From: Mastigias papua
Lineage: Eukaryota; Cnidaria; Scyphozoa; Rhizostomeae; Mastigiidae
Assembly (NCBI GenBank): GCA_964019165.1
Contig: OZ025284.1
Coordinates: 1,194,185-1,258,184 of the forward strand
Length of the DNA stretch: 64,000 bases
Reading direction: 5' to 3'
Shown: positions 37,301 to 50,040 of the stretch, piece by piece
Layout of the letters: each line of letters begins with the position of its first letter
How positions within the stretch are numbered: the first letter of the stretch is position 1
Notes under the pieces: model-generated
Databases searched by the model: none
What the model was told of the DNA's origin: nothing
What the model saw: only the letters and a program-made list of their open reading frames with translations
Position numbers and translations under genes: made by a program

Positions 37301-38480
37301 AAAGTAAGGCTATAGCGTTGGTATTTTGCCAAAAAATGACCAAATTTGAAATTGATTGATTTTGATTGAACATTGAAAAGTGATGAAAATGAGCCATTTT
37401 TGGCCAAAAAGTAAGGCTATAGCCTTGGTATTTTGGTGAAAAATGACCAAATTTGAAATTGATTGATCTTGATTGCACATTGAAAAGTGATGAAAATGAG
37501 CCATTTTTGGCCAAAAAGTAAGGCTATAGCCTTGGTATTTGACCAAAAAATGACCAAATTTGAAATTGATTGATTTTGATTGAACATTGAAAAGTGATGA
37601 AAATGAGCCAGTTTTGGCCAAAAAGTAAGGCTATAGCCTTGGTATTTTGCCAAGAAATGACCAAATTTGAAATTGATTGATTTTGATTGAACATTGAAAA
37701 GTGATGAAAATGAGCCAGTTTTGGCCAAAAAGTAAGGCTATAGCCTTGGTATTTTGCCAAGAAATGACCAAATTTGAAATTGATTGATTTTGATTGAACA
37801 TTGAAAAGTGATGAAAATGAGCCAGTTTTGGCCAAAAAGTAAGGCTATAGCCTTGGTATTTTGCCAAAAAATGACCAAATTTGACATTGATTGATTTTGA
37901 TTGAACATTGAAAAGTGATGAAAATGAGCCATTCTTGGCCAAAAAGTAAGGCTATAGCCTTGGTATTTTGCCAAAAAATGACCAAATGTGAAATTGATTG
38001 ATTTTGATTGAACATTGAAAAGTGATGAAAATGAGCCATTTTTGGCCAAATAGTAAGGCTATAGCCTTGGTATTTTGCCAAAAAATGACCAAATTTGAAA
38101 TTGATTGATCTTGATTGCACATTGAAAAGTGATGAAAATGAGCCATTTGTGGTTAAAAAGTAAGGCTATAGCCTTGGTATTTGACCAAAAAATGACCAAA
38201 TTTGAAATTGATTGATTTTGATTGAACATTGAAAAGTGATGAAAATGAGCCAGTTTTGGCCAAAAAGTAAGACTATAGCCTTGGTATTTTGCCAAAAAAT
38301 GACCAAATTTGAAATTGATTGATTTTGATTGAACATTGAAAAGTGATGAAAATGAGCCATTTTTGGCCAAAAAGTAAGGTTACAGCCTTGGTATTTTGCC
38401 AAAACATGACCAAATTTGAAATTGATTGATTTTGATTGAACATTGAAAAGTGATGAAAATGAGCCATTTTTGGCGAAAAA
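34314..38480. repeat. Triplicated block in the satellite (offsets 15 and 16 units)
   Basis: A run of diagnostic units recurs at offsets of 1605 bp (15 units) and then 1712 bp (16 units). The run includes TTTGACATTG, CATTCTTGG, AAATGTGAAATTG, AAATAGTAAGG, TTTGTGGTTAAAAAG, AAGACTATAGCC and AAGGTTACAGCC, always in this order. The first two copies (about 34.3-35.7 and 35.9-37.3 kb) agree over about 13 units and the third (37.6-38.5 kb) over about seven before diverging. Confidence 0.9.
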
Positions 38481-39877
38481 GTAAGGCTATAGCCTTGGTA
38501 TTTTGCCAAACAATGACCAAATTTGAAATTGATTGATCTTGATTGAACATTGAAAAGTGATGAAAATGAGCCATTTTTGGCCAAAAAGTAAGGCTATAGC
38601 CTTGGTATTTTGCCAACAGATGACCAAATTTGAAATTGATTGATCTTGATTGCACATTGAAAAGTGATGAAAATGAGCCATGTGTGGCCAAAAAGTAAGG
38701 CTATAGCCTTGGTATTTGACCAAAAAATGACCAAATTTGAAATTGATTGATTTTGATTGAACATTGAAAAGTGATGAAAATGAGCCATGTTTGGCCAAAA
38801 AGTAAGGCTATAGCCTTGGTATTTTGCCAAAAAATGACCAAATTTGAAATTGATTGATTTTGATTGAACATTGAAAAGTGATGAAAATGAGCCATTTTTG
38901 GCCAAAAAGTAAGGCTATAGCCTTGGTATTTTGCCAAAAAATGACCAAATTTGAAATTGATTGATTTTGATTGAACATTGAAAAGTGATGAAAATGAGCC
39001 ATTTTTGGCCAAAAAGTAAGGCTATAGCCTTGGTATTTTGCCAAAAAATGACCAAATTTGAAATTGATTGATTTTGATTGAACATTGAAAAGTGATGAAA
39101 ATGAGCCATTTTTGGCCAAAAAGTAAGGCTATAGCCTTGGTATTTGACCAAAAAATGACCAAATTTGAAATTGATTGATTTTGATTGAACATTGAAAAGT
39201 GATGAAAATGAGCCAGTTTTGGCCAAAAAGTAAGGCTATAGCCTTGGTATTTTGCCAAAAAATGACCAAATTTGAAATTGATTGATTTTGATTGAACATT
39301 GAAAAGTGATGAAAATGAGCCAATTTTGGCCAAAAAGTAAGGCTATAGCCTTGGTATTTTGCCAAAAAATGACCAAATTTGAAATTGATTGATTTTGATT
39401 GAACATTGAAAAGTGATGAAAATGAGCCATTTTTGGCCAAAAAGTAAGGCTATAGCCTTGGTATTTTGGTGAAAAATGACCAAATTTGAAATTGATTGAT
39501 CTTGATTGCACATTGAAAAGTGATGAAAATGAGCCATTTTTGGCCAAAAAGTAAGGCTATAGCCTTGGTATTTGACCAAAAAATGACCAAATTTGAAATT
39601 GATTGATTTTGATTGAACATTGAAAAGTGATGAAAATGAGCCAGTTTTGGCCAAAAAGTAAGGCTATAGCCTTGGTATTTTGCCAAGAAATGACCAAATT
39701 TGAAATTGATTGATTTTGATTGAACATTGAAAAGTGATGAAAATGAGCCAGTTTTGGCCAAAAAGTAAGGCTATAGCCTTGGTATTTTGCCACAAAATGA
39801 CCAAATTTGAAATTGATTGACTTTGATTGAACATTGAAAAGTGATGAAAATGAGCCATTTTTGGCCAAAAAGTAAGG

Positions 39878-42800
39878 CTATAGCCTTGGTATTTTGCCAA
39901 AAAATGACCAAATTTGAAATTGATTGATTTTGATTGAACATTGAAAAGTGATGAAAATGAGCCATTTTTGGCCAAAAAGTAAGGCTATAGCCTTGGTATT
40001 TTGCCAAAAAATGACCAAATTTGAAATTGATTGATTTTGATTGAACATTGAAAAGTGATGAAAATGAGCCATTTTTGGCCAAAAAGTAAGGCTATAGCCT
40101 TGGTATTTTGCCAACAAATGACCAAATTTGAAATTGATTGATCTTGATTGAACATTGAAAAGTGATGAAAATGAGCCATTTTTGGCCAAAAAGTAAGGCT
40201 ATAGCCTTGGTATTTTGCCAAAAAATGACCAAATTTGAAATTGATTGATCTTGATTGCACATTGAAAAGTGATGAAAATGAGCCATTTGTGGCCAAAAAG
40301 TAAGGTTATAGCCTTGGTATTTGACCAAAAAATGACCAAATTTGAAATTGATTGATTTTGATTCAACATTGAAAAGTGATGAAAATGAGCCATGTTTGGC
40401 CAAAAAGTAAGGCTATAGCCTTGGTATTTTGCCAAAAAATGACCAAATTTGAAATTGATTGATTTTGATTGAACATTGAAAAGTGATGAAAATGAGCCAT
40501 TTTTGGCCAAAAAGTAAGGCTATAGCCTTGGTATTTTGCCAAAAAATGACCAAATTTGAAATTGATTGATTTTGATTGAACATTGAAAAGTGATGAAAAT
40601 GAGCCATTTTTGGCCAAAAAGTAAGGCTATAGCCTTGGTATTTTGCCAAAAAATGACCAAATTTGAAATTGATTGATTTTGATTGAACATTGAAAAGTGA
40701 TGAAAATGAGCCATTTTTGGCCAAAAAGTAAGGCTATAGCCTTGGTATTTGACCAAAAAATGACCAAATTGGAAATTGATTGATTTTGATTGAACATTGA
40801 AAAGTGATGAAAATGAGCCAGTTTTGGCCAAAAAGTAAGGCTATAGCCTTGGTATTTTGCCAAGAAATGACCAAATTTGAAATTGATTGATTTTGATTGA
40901 ACATTGAAAAGTGATGAAAATGAGCCATTTTTGGCCAGAAAGTAAGGCTATAGCCTTGGTATTTTGCCAAAAAATGACCAAATTTGAAATTGATTGATTT
41001 TGATTGAACATTGAAAAGTGATGAAAATGAGCCATTTTTGGCCAAAAAGTAAGGCTATAGCCTTGGTATTTTGCCAAACAATGACCAAATTTGAAATTGA
41101 TTGATTTTGATTGAACATTGAAAAGTGATGAAAATGAGCCATTTTTGGCCAAAAAGTAAGGCTATAGCCTTGGTATTTTGCCAAAAAATGACCAAATTTG
41201 AAATTGATTGATTTTGATTGAACATTGAAAAGTGATGAAAATGAGCCATTTTTGGCCAAAAAGTAAGGCTATAGCCTTGGTATTTTGCCAAAAAATGACC
41301 AAATTTGAAATTGATTGATCTTGATTGAACATTGAAAAGTGATGAAAATGAGCCATTTTTGGCCAAAAAGTAAGGCTATAGCCTTGGTATTTTGCCAAAA
41401 AATGACCAAATTTGAAATTGATTGATCTTGATTGCACATTGAAAAGTGATGAAAATGAGCCATTTGTGGCCAAAAAGTAAGGCTATAGCCTTGGTATTTG
41501 ACCAAAAAATGACCAAATTTGAAATTGATTGATTTTGATTGAACATTGAAAAGTGATGAAAATGAGCCATGTTTGGCCAAAAAGTAAGGCTATAGCCTTG
41601 GTATTTTGCCAAAAAATGACCAAATTTGAAATTGATTGATTTTGATTGAACATTGAAAAGTGATGAAAATGAGCCATTTTTGGCCAAAAAGTAAGGCTAT
41701 AGCCTTGGTATTTTGCCAAAAAATGACCAAATTTGAAATTGATTGATTTTGATTGAACATTGAAAAGTGATGAAAATGAGCCATTTTTGGCCAAAAAGTA
41801 AGGCTATAGCGTTGGTATTTTGCCAAAAAATGACCAAATTTGAAATTGATTGATTTTGATTGAACATTGAAAAGTGATGAAAATGAGCCATTTTTGGCCA
41901 AAAAGTAAGGCTATAGCCTTGGTATTTTGCCAAAAAATGACCAAATTTGAAATTGATTGATTTTGATTGAACATTGAAAAGTGATGAAAATGAGCCAGTT
42001 TTGGCCAAAAAGTAAGGCTATAGCCTTGGTATTTTGCCAAAAAATGACCAAATTTGAAATTGATTGATTTTGATTGAACATTGAAAAGTGATGAAAATGA
42101 GCCATTTTTGGCCAGAAAGTAAGGCTATAGCCTTGGTATTTTGCCAATAAATGACCAAATTTGAAATTGATTGATTTTGATTGAACATTGAAAAGTGATG
42201 AAAATGAGCCAGTTTTGGCCAAAAAGTAAGGCTATAGCCTTGGTATTTTGCCAAAAAATGACCAAATTTGAAATTGATTGATTTTGATTGAACATTGAAA
42301 AGTGATGAAAATGAGCCATTTTTGGCCAAAAAGTAAGGCTATAGCCTTGGTATTTTGCCAAAAAATGACCAAATTTGAAATTGATTGATTTTGATTGAAC
42401 ATTGAAAAGTGATGAAAATGAGCCATTTTTGGCCAAAAAGTAAGGCTATAGCCTTGGTATTTTGCCAAAAAATGACCAAATTTGAAATTGATTGATCTTG
42501 ATTGAACATTGAAAAGTGATGAAAATGAGCCATTTTTGGCCAAAAAGTAAGGCTATAGCCTTGGTATTTTGCCAAAAAATGACCAAATTTGAAATTGATT
42601 GATCTTGATTGCACATTGAAAAGTGATGAAAATGAGCCATTTGTGCCCAAAAAGTAAGGCTATAGCCTTGGTATTTGACCAAAAAATGACCAAATTTGAA
42701 ATTGATTGATTTTGATTGAACATTGAAAAGTGATGAAAATGAGCCATGTTTGGCCAAAAAGTAAGGCTATAGCCTTGGTATTTTGCCAAAAAATGACCAA

Positions 42801-44700
42801 ATTTGAAATTGATTGATTTTGATTGAACATTGAAAAGTGATGAAAATGAGCCATTTTTGGCCAAAAAGTAAGGCTATAGCCTTGGTATTTGACCAAAAAA
42901 TGACCAAATTTGAAATGTATTGATTTTGATTGCAGATTGAAAAGTGATGAAAATGAGCCATTTTTGGCCAAACAGTAAGGCTATAGCCTTGGTATTTTGC
43001 CAACAAATGACCAAATTTGAAATTGATTGATTTTGATTGCAGATTGAAAAGTGATGAAAATGAGCCATTTTTGGCCAAAAAGTAAGGCTATAGCCTTGGT
43101 ATTTTGCCAACAAATGACCAAATTTGAAATTGATTGATCTTGATTGAACATTGAAAAGTGATGAAAATGAGCCATTTTTGGCCAAAAAGTAAGGCTATAG
43201 CCTTGGTATTTTGCCAAAAAATGACCAAATTTGAAATTGATTGATCTTGATTGCACATTGAAAAGTGATGAAAATGAGCCAGTTGTGGCCAAAAAGTAAG
43301 GCTATAGCCTTGGTATTTGACCAAAAAATGACCAAATTTGAAATTGATTGATTTTGATTGAACATTGAAAAGTGATGAAAATGAGCCATGTTTGGCCAAA
43401 AAGTAAGGCTATAGCCTTGGTATTTTGCCAAAAAATGACCAAATTTGAAATTGATTGATTTTGATTGAACATTGAAAAGTGATGAAAATGAGCCATTTTT
43501 GGCCAAAAAGTAAGGCTATAGCCTTGGTATTTTGCCAAAAAATGACCAAATTTGAAATTGATTGATTTTGATTGAACATTGAAAAGTGATGAAAATGAGC
43601 CATTTTTGGCCAAAAAGTAAGGCTATAGCCTTGGTATTTTGCCAAAAAATGACCAAATTTGAAATTGATTGATCTTGATTGAACATTGAAAAGTGATGAA
43701 AATGAGCCATTTTTGGCCAAAAAGTAAGGCTATAGCCTTGGTATTTTGCCAAAAAATGACCAAATTTGAAATTGATTGATCTTGATTGCACATTGAAAAG
43801 TGATGAAAATGAGCCATTTGTGCCCAAAAAGTAAGGCTATAGCCTTGGTATTTGACCAAAAAATGACCAAATTTGAAATTGATTGATTTTGATTGAACAT
43901 TGAAAAGTGATGAAAATGAGCCATTTTTGGCCAAAAAGTAAGGCTATAGCCTTGGTATTTTGCCAAAAAATGACCAAATTTGAAATTGATTGATTTTGAT
44001 TGAACATTGAAAAGTGATGAAAATGAGCCATTTTTGGCCAAAAAGTAAGGCTATAGCCTTGGTATTTGACCAACAAATGACCAAATTTGAAATGTATTGA
44101 TTTTGATTGCAGATTGAAAAGTGATGAAAATGAGCCATTTTTGGCCAAACAGTAAGGCTATAGCCTTGGTATTTTGCCAACAAATGACCAAATTTGAAAT
44201 TGATTGATTTTGATTGCAGATTGAAAAGTGATGAAAATGAGCCATTTTTGGCCAAAAAGTAAGGCTATAGCCTTGGTATTTTGCCAACAAATGACCAAAT
44301 TTGAAATTGATTGATCTTGATTGAACATTGAAAAGTGATGAAAATGAGCCATTTTTGGCAAAAAAGTAAGGCTATAGCCTTGGTATTTTGCCAAAAAATG
44401 ACCAAATTTGAAATTGATTGATCTTGATTGCACATTGAAAAGTGATGAAAATGAGCCATTTGTGGCCAAAAAGTAAGGCTATAGCCTTGGTATTTGACCA
44501 AAAAATGACCAAATTTGAAATTGATTGATTTTGATTGAACATTGAAAAGTGATGAAAATGAGCCATGTTTGGCCAAAAAGTAAGGCTATAGCCTTGGTAT
44601 TTTGCCAAAAAATGACCAAATTTGAAATTGATTGATTTTGATTGAACATTGAAAAGTGATGAAAATGAGCCATTTTTGGCCAAAAAGTAAGGCTATAGCC
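39878..44700. repeat. Four-copy 11-unit higher-order repeat (1177 bp)
   Basis: Blocks carrying GATCTTGATTGAAC, then GATCTTGATTGCAC with CATTTGTGG or TTTGTGCCC, then a TATTTGACCAAAAA unit and a CATGTTTGG unit recur with exact 1177-bp spacing (blocks near 39.99, 41.16, 42.34 and 43.52 kb). A GCAGATTG / AAATGTATTG variant group appears in the last two copies and recurs 1177 bp apart (near 42.92 and 44.09 kb). This is the most regular higher-order pattern in the window. Confidence 0.85.
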
Positions 44701-45334
44701 TTGGTATTTTGCCAAAAAATGACCAAATTTGAAATTGATTGATTTTGATTGAACATTGAAAAGTGATGAAAATGAGCCATTTTTGGCCAAAAAGTAAGGC
44801 TATAGCCTTGGTATTTTGCCAAAAAATGACCAAATTTGAAATTGATTGATCTTGATTGCACATTGAAAAGTGATGAAAATGAGCCAGTTTTGGCCAAAAA
44901 GTAAGGCTATAGCCTTGGTATTTGACCAAAAAATGACCAAATTTGAAATTGATTGATTTTGATTGAACATTGAAAAGTGATGAAAATGAGCCAGTTTTGG
45001 CCAAAAAGTAAGGCTATAGCCTTGGTATTTGACCAAAAAATGACCAAATTTGAAATTGATTGATTTTGATTGAACATTGAAAAGTGATGAAAATGAGCCA
45101 TTTTTGGCCAAAAAGTAAGGCTATAGCCTTGGTATTTTGCCAACAAATGACCAAATTTGAAATTGATTGATTTTGATTGAACATTGAAAAGTGATGAAAA
45201 TGAGCCATTTTTGGCCAAAAAGTAAGGCTATAGCCTTGGTACTTTGCCAAAAAATGACCAAATTTGAAATTGATTGATTTTGATTGAACATTGAAAAGTG
45301 ATGAAAATGAGCCATTTTTGGCCAAACAGTAAGG

Positions 45335-48300
45335 CTATAGCGTTGGTATTTTGCCAAAAAATGACCAAATTTGAAATTGATTGATTTTGATTGAACATTG
45401 AAAAGTGATGAAAATGAGCCATTTTTGGCCAAAAAGTAAGGCTATAGCCTTGGTATTTGACCAAAAAATGACCAAATTTGAAATGTATTGATTTTGATTG
45501 CAGATTGAAAAGTGATGAAAATGAGCCATTTTTGGCCAAACAGTAAGGCTATAGCCTTGGTATTTTGCCAACAAATGACCAAATTTGAAATTGATTGATG
45601 TTGATTGCAGATTGAAAAGTGATGAAAATGAGCCATTTTTGGCCAAAAAGTAAGGCTATAGCCTTGGTATTTTGCCAACAAATGACCAAATTTGAACTTG
45701 ATTGATCTTGATTGAACATTGAAAAGTGATGAAAATGAGCCAGTTTTGGCCAAAAAGTAAGGCTATAGCCTTGGTATTTGACCAAAAAATGACCAAATTT
45801 GAAATTGATTGATCTTGATTGCACATTGAAAAGTGATGAAAATGAGCCATTTGTGGCCAAAAAGTAAGGCTATAGCCTTGGTATTTGACCAAAAAATGAC
45901 CAAATTTGAAATTGATTGATTTTGATTGAACATTGAAAAGTGATGAAAATGAGCCATGTTTGGCCAAAAAGTAAGGCTATAGCCTTGGTATTTTGCCAAA
46001 AAAATGACCAAATTTGAAATTGATTGATTTTGATTGAACATTGAAAAGTGATGAAAATGAGCCATTTTTGGCCAAAAAGTAAGGCTATAGCCTTGGTATT
46101 TTGCCAAAAAATGACCAAATTTGAAATTGATTGATTTTGATTGAACATTGAAAAGTGATGAAAATGAGCCATTTGTGGCCAAAAAGTAAGGCTATAGCCT
46201 TGGTATTTTGCCAAAAAATGACCAAATTTGAAATTGATTGATCTTGATTGAACATTGAAAAGTGATGAAAATGAGCCATTTTTGGCCAAAAAGTAAGGCT
46301 ATAGCCTTGGTATTTTGCCAAAAAATGACCAAATTTGAAATTGATTGATCTTGATTGCACATTGAAAAGTGATGAAAATGAGCCATTTGTGCCCAAAAAG
46401 TAAGGCTATAGCCTTGGTATTTGACCAAAAAATGACCAAATTTGAAATTGATTGATTTTGATTGAACATTGAAAAGTGATGAAAATGAGCCATGTTTGGC
46501 CAAAAAGTAAGGCTATAGCCTTGGTATTTTGCCAAAAAATGACCAAATTTGAAATTGATTGATTTTGATTGAACATTGAAAAGTGATGAAAATGAGCCAT
46601 TTTTGGCCAAAAAGTAAGGCTATAGCCTTGGTATTTGACCAAAAAATGACCAAATTTGAAATGTATTGATTTTGATTGCAGATTGAAAAGTGATGAAAAT
46701 GAGCCATTTTTGGCCAAACAGTAAGGCTATAGCCTTGGTATTTTGCCAACAAATGACCAAATTTGAAATTGATTGATTTTGATTGCAGATTGAAAAGTGA
46801 TGAAAATGAGCCATTTTTGGCCAAATAGTAAGGCTATAGCCTTGGTATTTTGCCAACAAATGACCAAATTTGAAATTGATTGATCTTGATTGAACATTGA
46901 AAAGTGATGAAAATGAGCCATTTTTGGCCAAAAAGTAAGGCTATAGCCTTGGTATTTTGCCAAAAAATGACCAAATTTGAAATTGATTGATCTTGATTGC
47001 ACATTGAAAAGTGATGAAAATGAGCCATTTGTGGCCAAAAAGTAAGGCTATAGCCTTGGTATTTGACCAAAAAATGACCACATTTGAAATTGATTGATTT
47101 TGATTGAACATTGAAAAGTGATGAAAATGAGCCATGTTTGGCCAAAAAGTAAGGCTATAGCCTTGGTATTTTGCCAAAAAATGACCAAATTTGAAATTGA
47201 TTGATTTTGATTGAACATTGAAAAGTGATGAAAATGAGCCATTTTTGGCCAAAAAGTAAGGCTATAGCCTTGGTATTTTGCCAAAAAATGACCAAATTTG
47301 AAATTGATTGATTTTGATTGAACATTGAAAAGTGATGAAAATGAGCCATTTTTGGCCAAACAGTAAGGCTATAGCGTTGGTATTTTTGCCAAAAAATGAC
47401 CAAATTTGAAATTGATTGATTTTGATTGAACATTGAAAAGTGATGAAAATGAGCCATTTTTGGCCAAAAAGTAAGGCTATAGCCTTGGTATTTGACCAAA
47501 AAATGACCAAATTTGAAATTGATTGATTTTGATTGAACATTGAAAAGTGATGAAAATGAGCCATTTTTGGCCAAAAGTAAGGCTATAGCCTTGGTATTTT
47601 GCCAACACATGACCAAATTTGAAATTGATTGATTTTGATTGAACATTGAAAAGTGATGAAAATGAGCCATTTTTGGCCAAAAAGTAAGGCTATAGCCTTG
47701 GTACTTTGCCAAAAAATGACCAAATTTGAAATTGATTGATTTTGATTGAACATTGAAAAGTGATGAAAATGAGCCATTTTTGGCCAAACAGTAAGGCTAT
47801 AGCGTTGGTATTTTGCCAAAAAATGACCAAATTTGAAATTGATTGATTTTGATTGAACATTGAAAAGTGATGAAAATGAGCCATTTTTGGCCAAAAAGTA
47901 AGGCTATAGCCTTGGTATTTGACCAAAAAATGACCAAATTTGAAATGTATTGATTTTGATTGCAGATTGAAAAGTGATGAAAATGAGCCATTTTTGGCCA
48001 AACAGTAAGGCTATAGCCTTGGTATTTTGCCAACAAATGACCAAATTTGAAATTGATTGATGTTGATTGCAGATTGAAAAGTGATGAAAATGAGCCATTT
48101 TTGGCCAAAAAGTAAGGCTATAGCCTTGGTATTTTGCCAACAAATGACCAAATTTGAACTTGATTGATCTTGATTGAACATTGAAAAGTGATGAAAATGA
48201 GCCAGTTTTGGCCAAAAAGTAAGGCTATAGCCTTGGTATTTGACCAAAAAATGACCAAATTTGAAATTGATTGATCTTGATTGCACATTGAAAAGTGATG

Positions 48301-50040
48301 AAAATGAGCCATTTGTGGCCAAAAAGTAAGGCTATAGCCTTGGTATTTGACCAAAAAATGACCAAATTTGAAATTGATTGATTTTGATTGCAGATTGAAA
48401 AGTGATGAAAATGAGCCATTTTTGGCCAAACAGTAAGGCTATAGCCTTGGTATTTTGCCAACAAATGACCAAATTTGAAATTGATTGATGTTGATTGCAG
48501 ATTGAAAAGTGATGAAAATGAGCCATTTTTGGCCAAAAAGTAAGGCTATAGCCTTGGTATTTTGCCAACAAATGACCAAATTTGAACTTGATTGATCTTG
48601 ATTGAACATTGAAAAGTGATGAAAATGAGCCAGTTTTGGCCAAAAAGTAAGGCTATAGCCTTGGTATTTGACCACAAAATGACCAAATTTGAAATTGATT
48701 GATCTTGATTGCACATTGAAAAGTGATGAAAATGAGCCATTTGTGGCCAAAAAGTAAGGCTATAGCCTTGGTATTTGACCAAAAAATGACCAAATTTGAA
48801 ATTGATTGATTTTGATTGAACATTGAAAAGTGATGAAAATGAGCCATGTTTGGCCAAAAAGTAAGGCTATAGCCTTGGTATTTTGCCAAAAAATGACCAA
48901 ATTTGAAATTGATTGATTTTGATTGAACATTGAAAAGTGATGAAAATGAGCCATTTTTGGCCAAAAAGTAAGGCTATAGCCTTGGTATTTTGCCAAAAAA
49001 TGACCAAATTTGAAATTGATTGATTTTGATTGAACATTGAAAAGTGATGAAAATGAGCCATTTGTGGCCAAAAAGTAAGGCTATAGCCTTGGTATTTTGC
49101 CAAAAAATGACCAAATTTGAAATTGATTGATCTTGATTGAACATTGAAAAGTGATGAAAATGAGCCATTTTTGGCCAAAAAGTAAGGCTATAGCCTTGGT
49201 ATTTTGCCAAAAAATGACCAAATTTGAAATTGATTGATCTTGATTGCACATTGAAAAGTGATGAAAATGAGCCATTTGTGCCCAAAAAGTAAGGCTATAG
49301 CCTTGGTATTTGACCAAAAAATGACCAAATTTGAAATTGATTGATTTTGATTGAACATTGAAAAGTGATGAAAATGAGCCATGTTTGGCCAAAAAGTAAG
49401 GCTATAGCCTTGGTATTTTGCCAAAAAATGACCAAATTTGAAATTGATTGATTTTGATTGAACATTGAAAAGTGATGAAAATGAGCCATTTTTGGCCAAA
49501 AAGTAAGGCTATAGCCTTGGTATTTGACCAAAAAATGACCAAATTTGAAATGTATTGATTTTGATTGCAGATTGAAAAGTGATGAAAATGAGCCATTTTT
49601 GGCCAAACAGTAAGGCTATAGCCTTGGTATTTTGCCAACAAATGACCAAATTTGAAATTGATTGATTTTGATTGCAGATTGAAAAGTGATGAAAATGAGC
49701 CATTTTTGGCCAAATAGTAAGGCTATAGCCTTGGTATTTTGCCAACAAATGACCAAATTTGAAATTGATTGATCTTGATTGAACATTGAAAAGTGATGAA
49801 AATGAGCCATTTTTGGCCAAAAAGTAAGGCTATAGCCTTGGTATTTTGCCAAAAAATGACCAAATTTGAAATTGATTGATCTTGATTGCACATTGAAAAG
49901 TGATGAAAATGAGCCATTTGTGGCCAAAAAGTAAGGCTATAGCCTTGGTATTTGACCAAAAAATGACCAAATTTGAAATTGATTGATTTTGATTGAACAT
50001 TGAAAAGTGATGAAAATGAGCCATGTTTGGCCAAAAAGTA
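45335..50040. repeat. 27-unit duplication (2889 bp) plus nested 23- and 4-unit repeats
   Basis: Units from about 46.09 to 47.15 kb reappear in order at 48.97-50.04 kb (offset 2889 bp). The segment with GATGTTGATTGCAG and GAACTTGATTG near 45.6-45.7 kb recurs near 48.06-48.16 kb (offset 2462 bp) and again 428 bp later. Nested duplications of different length indicate repeated unequal exchange. Confidence 0.8.
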
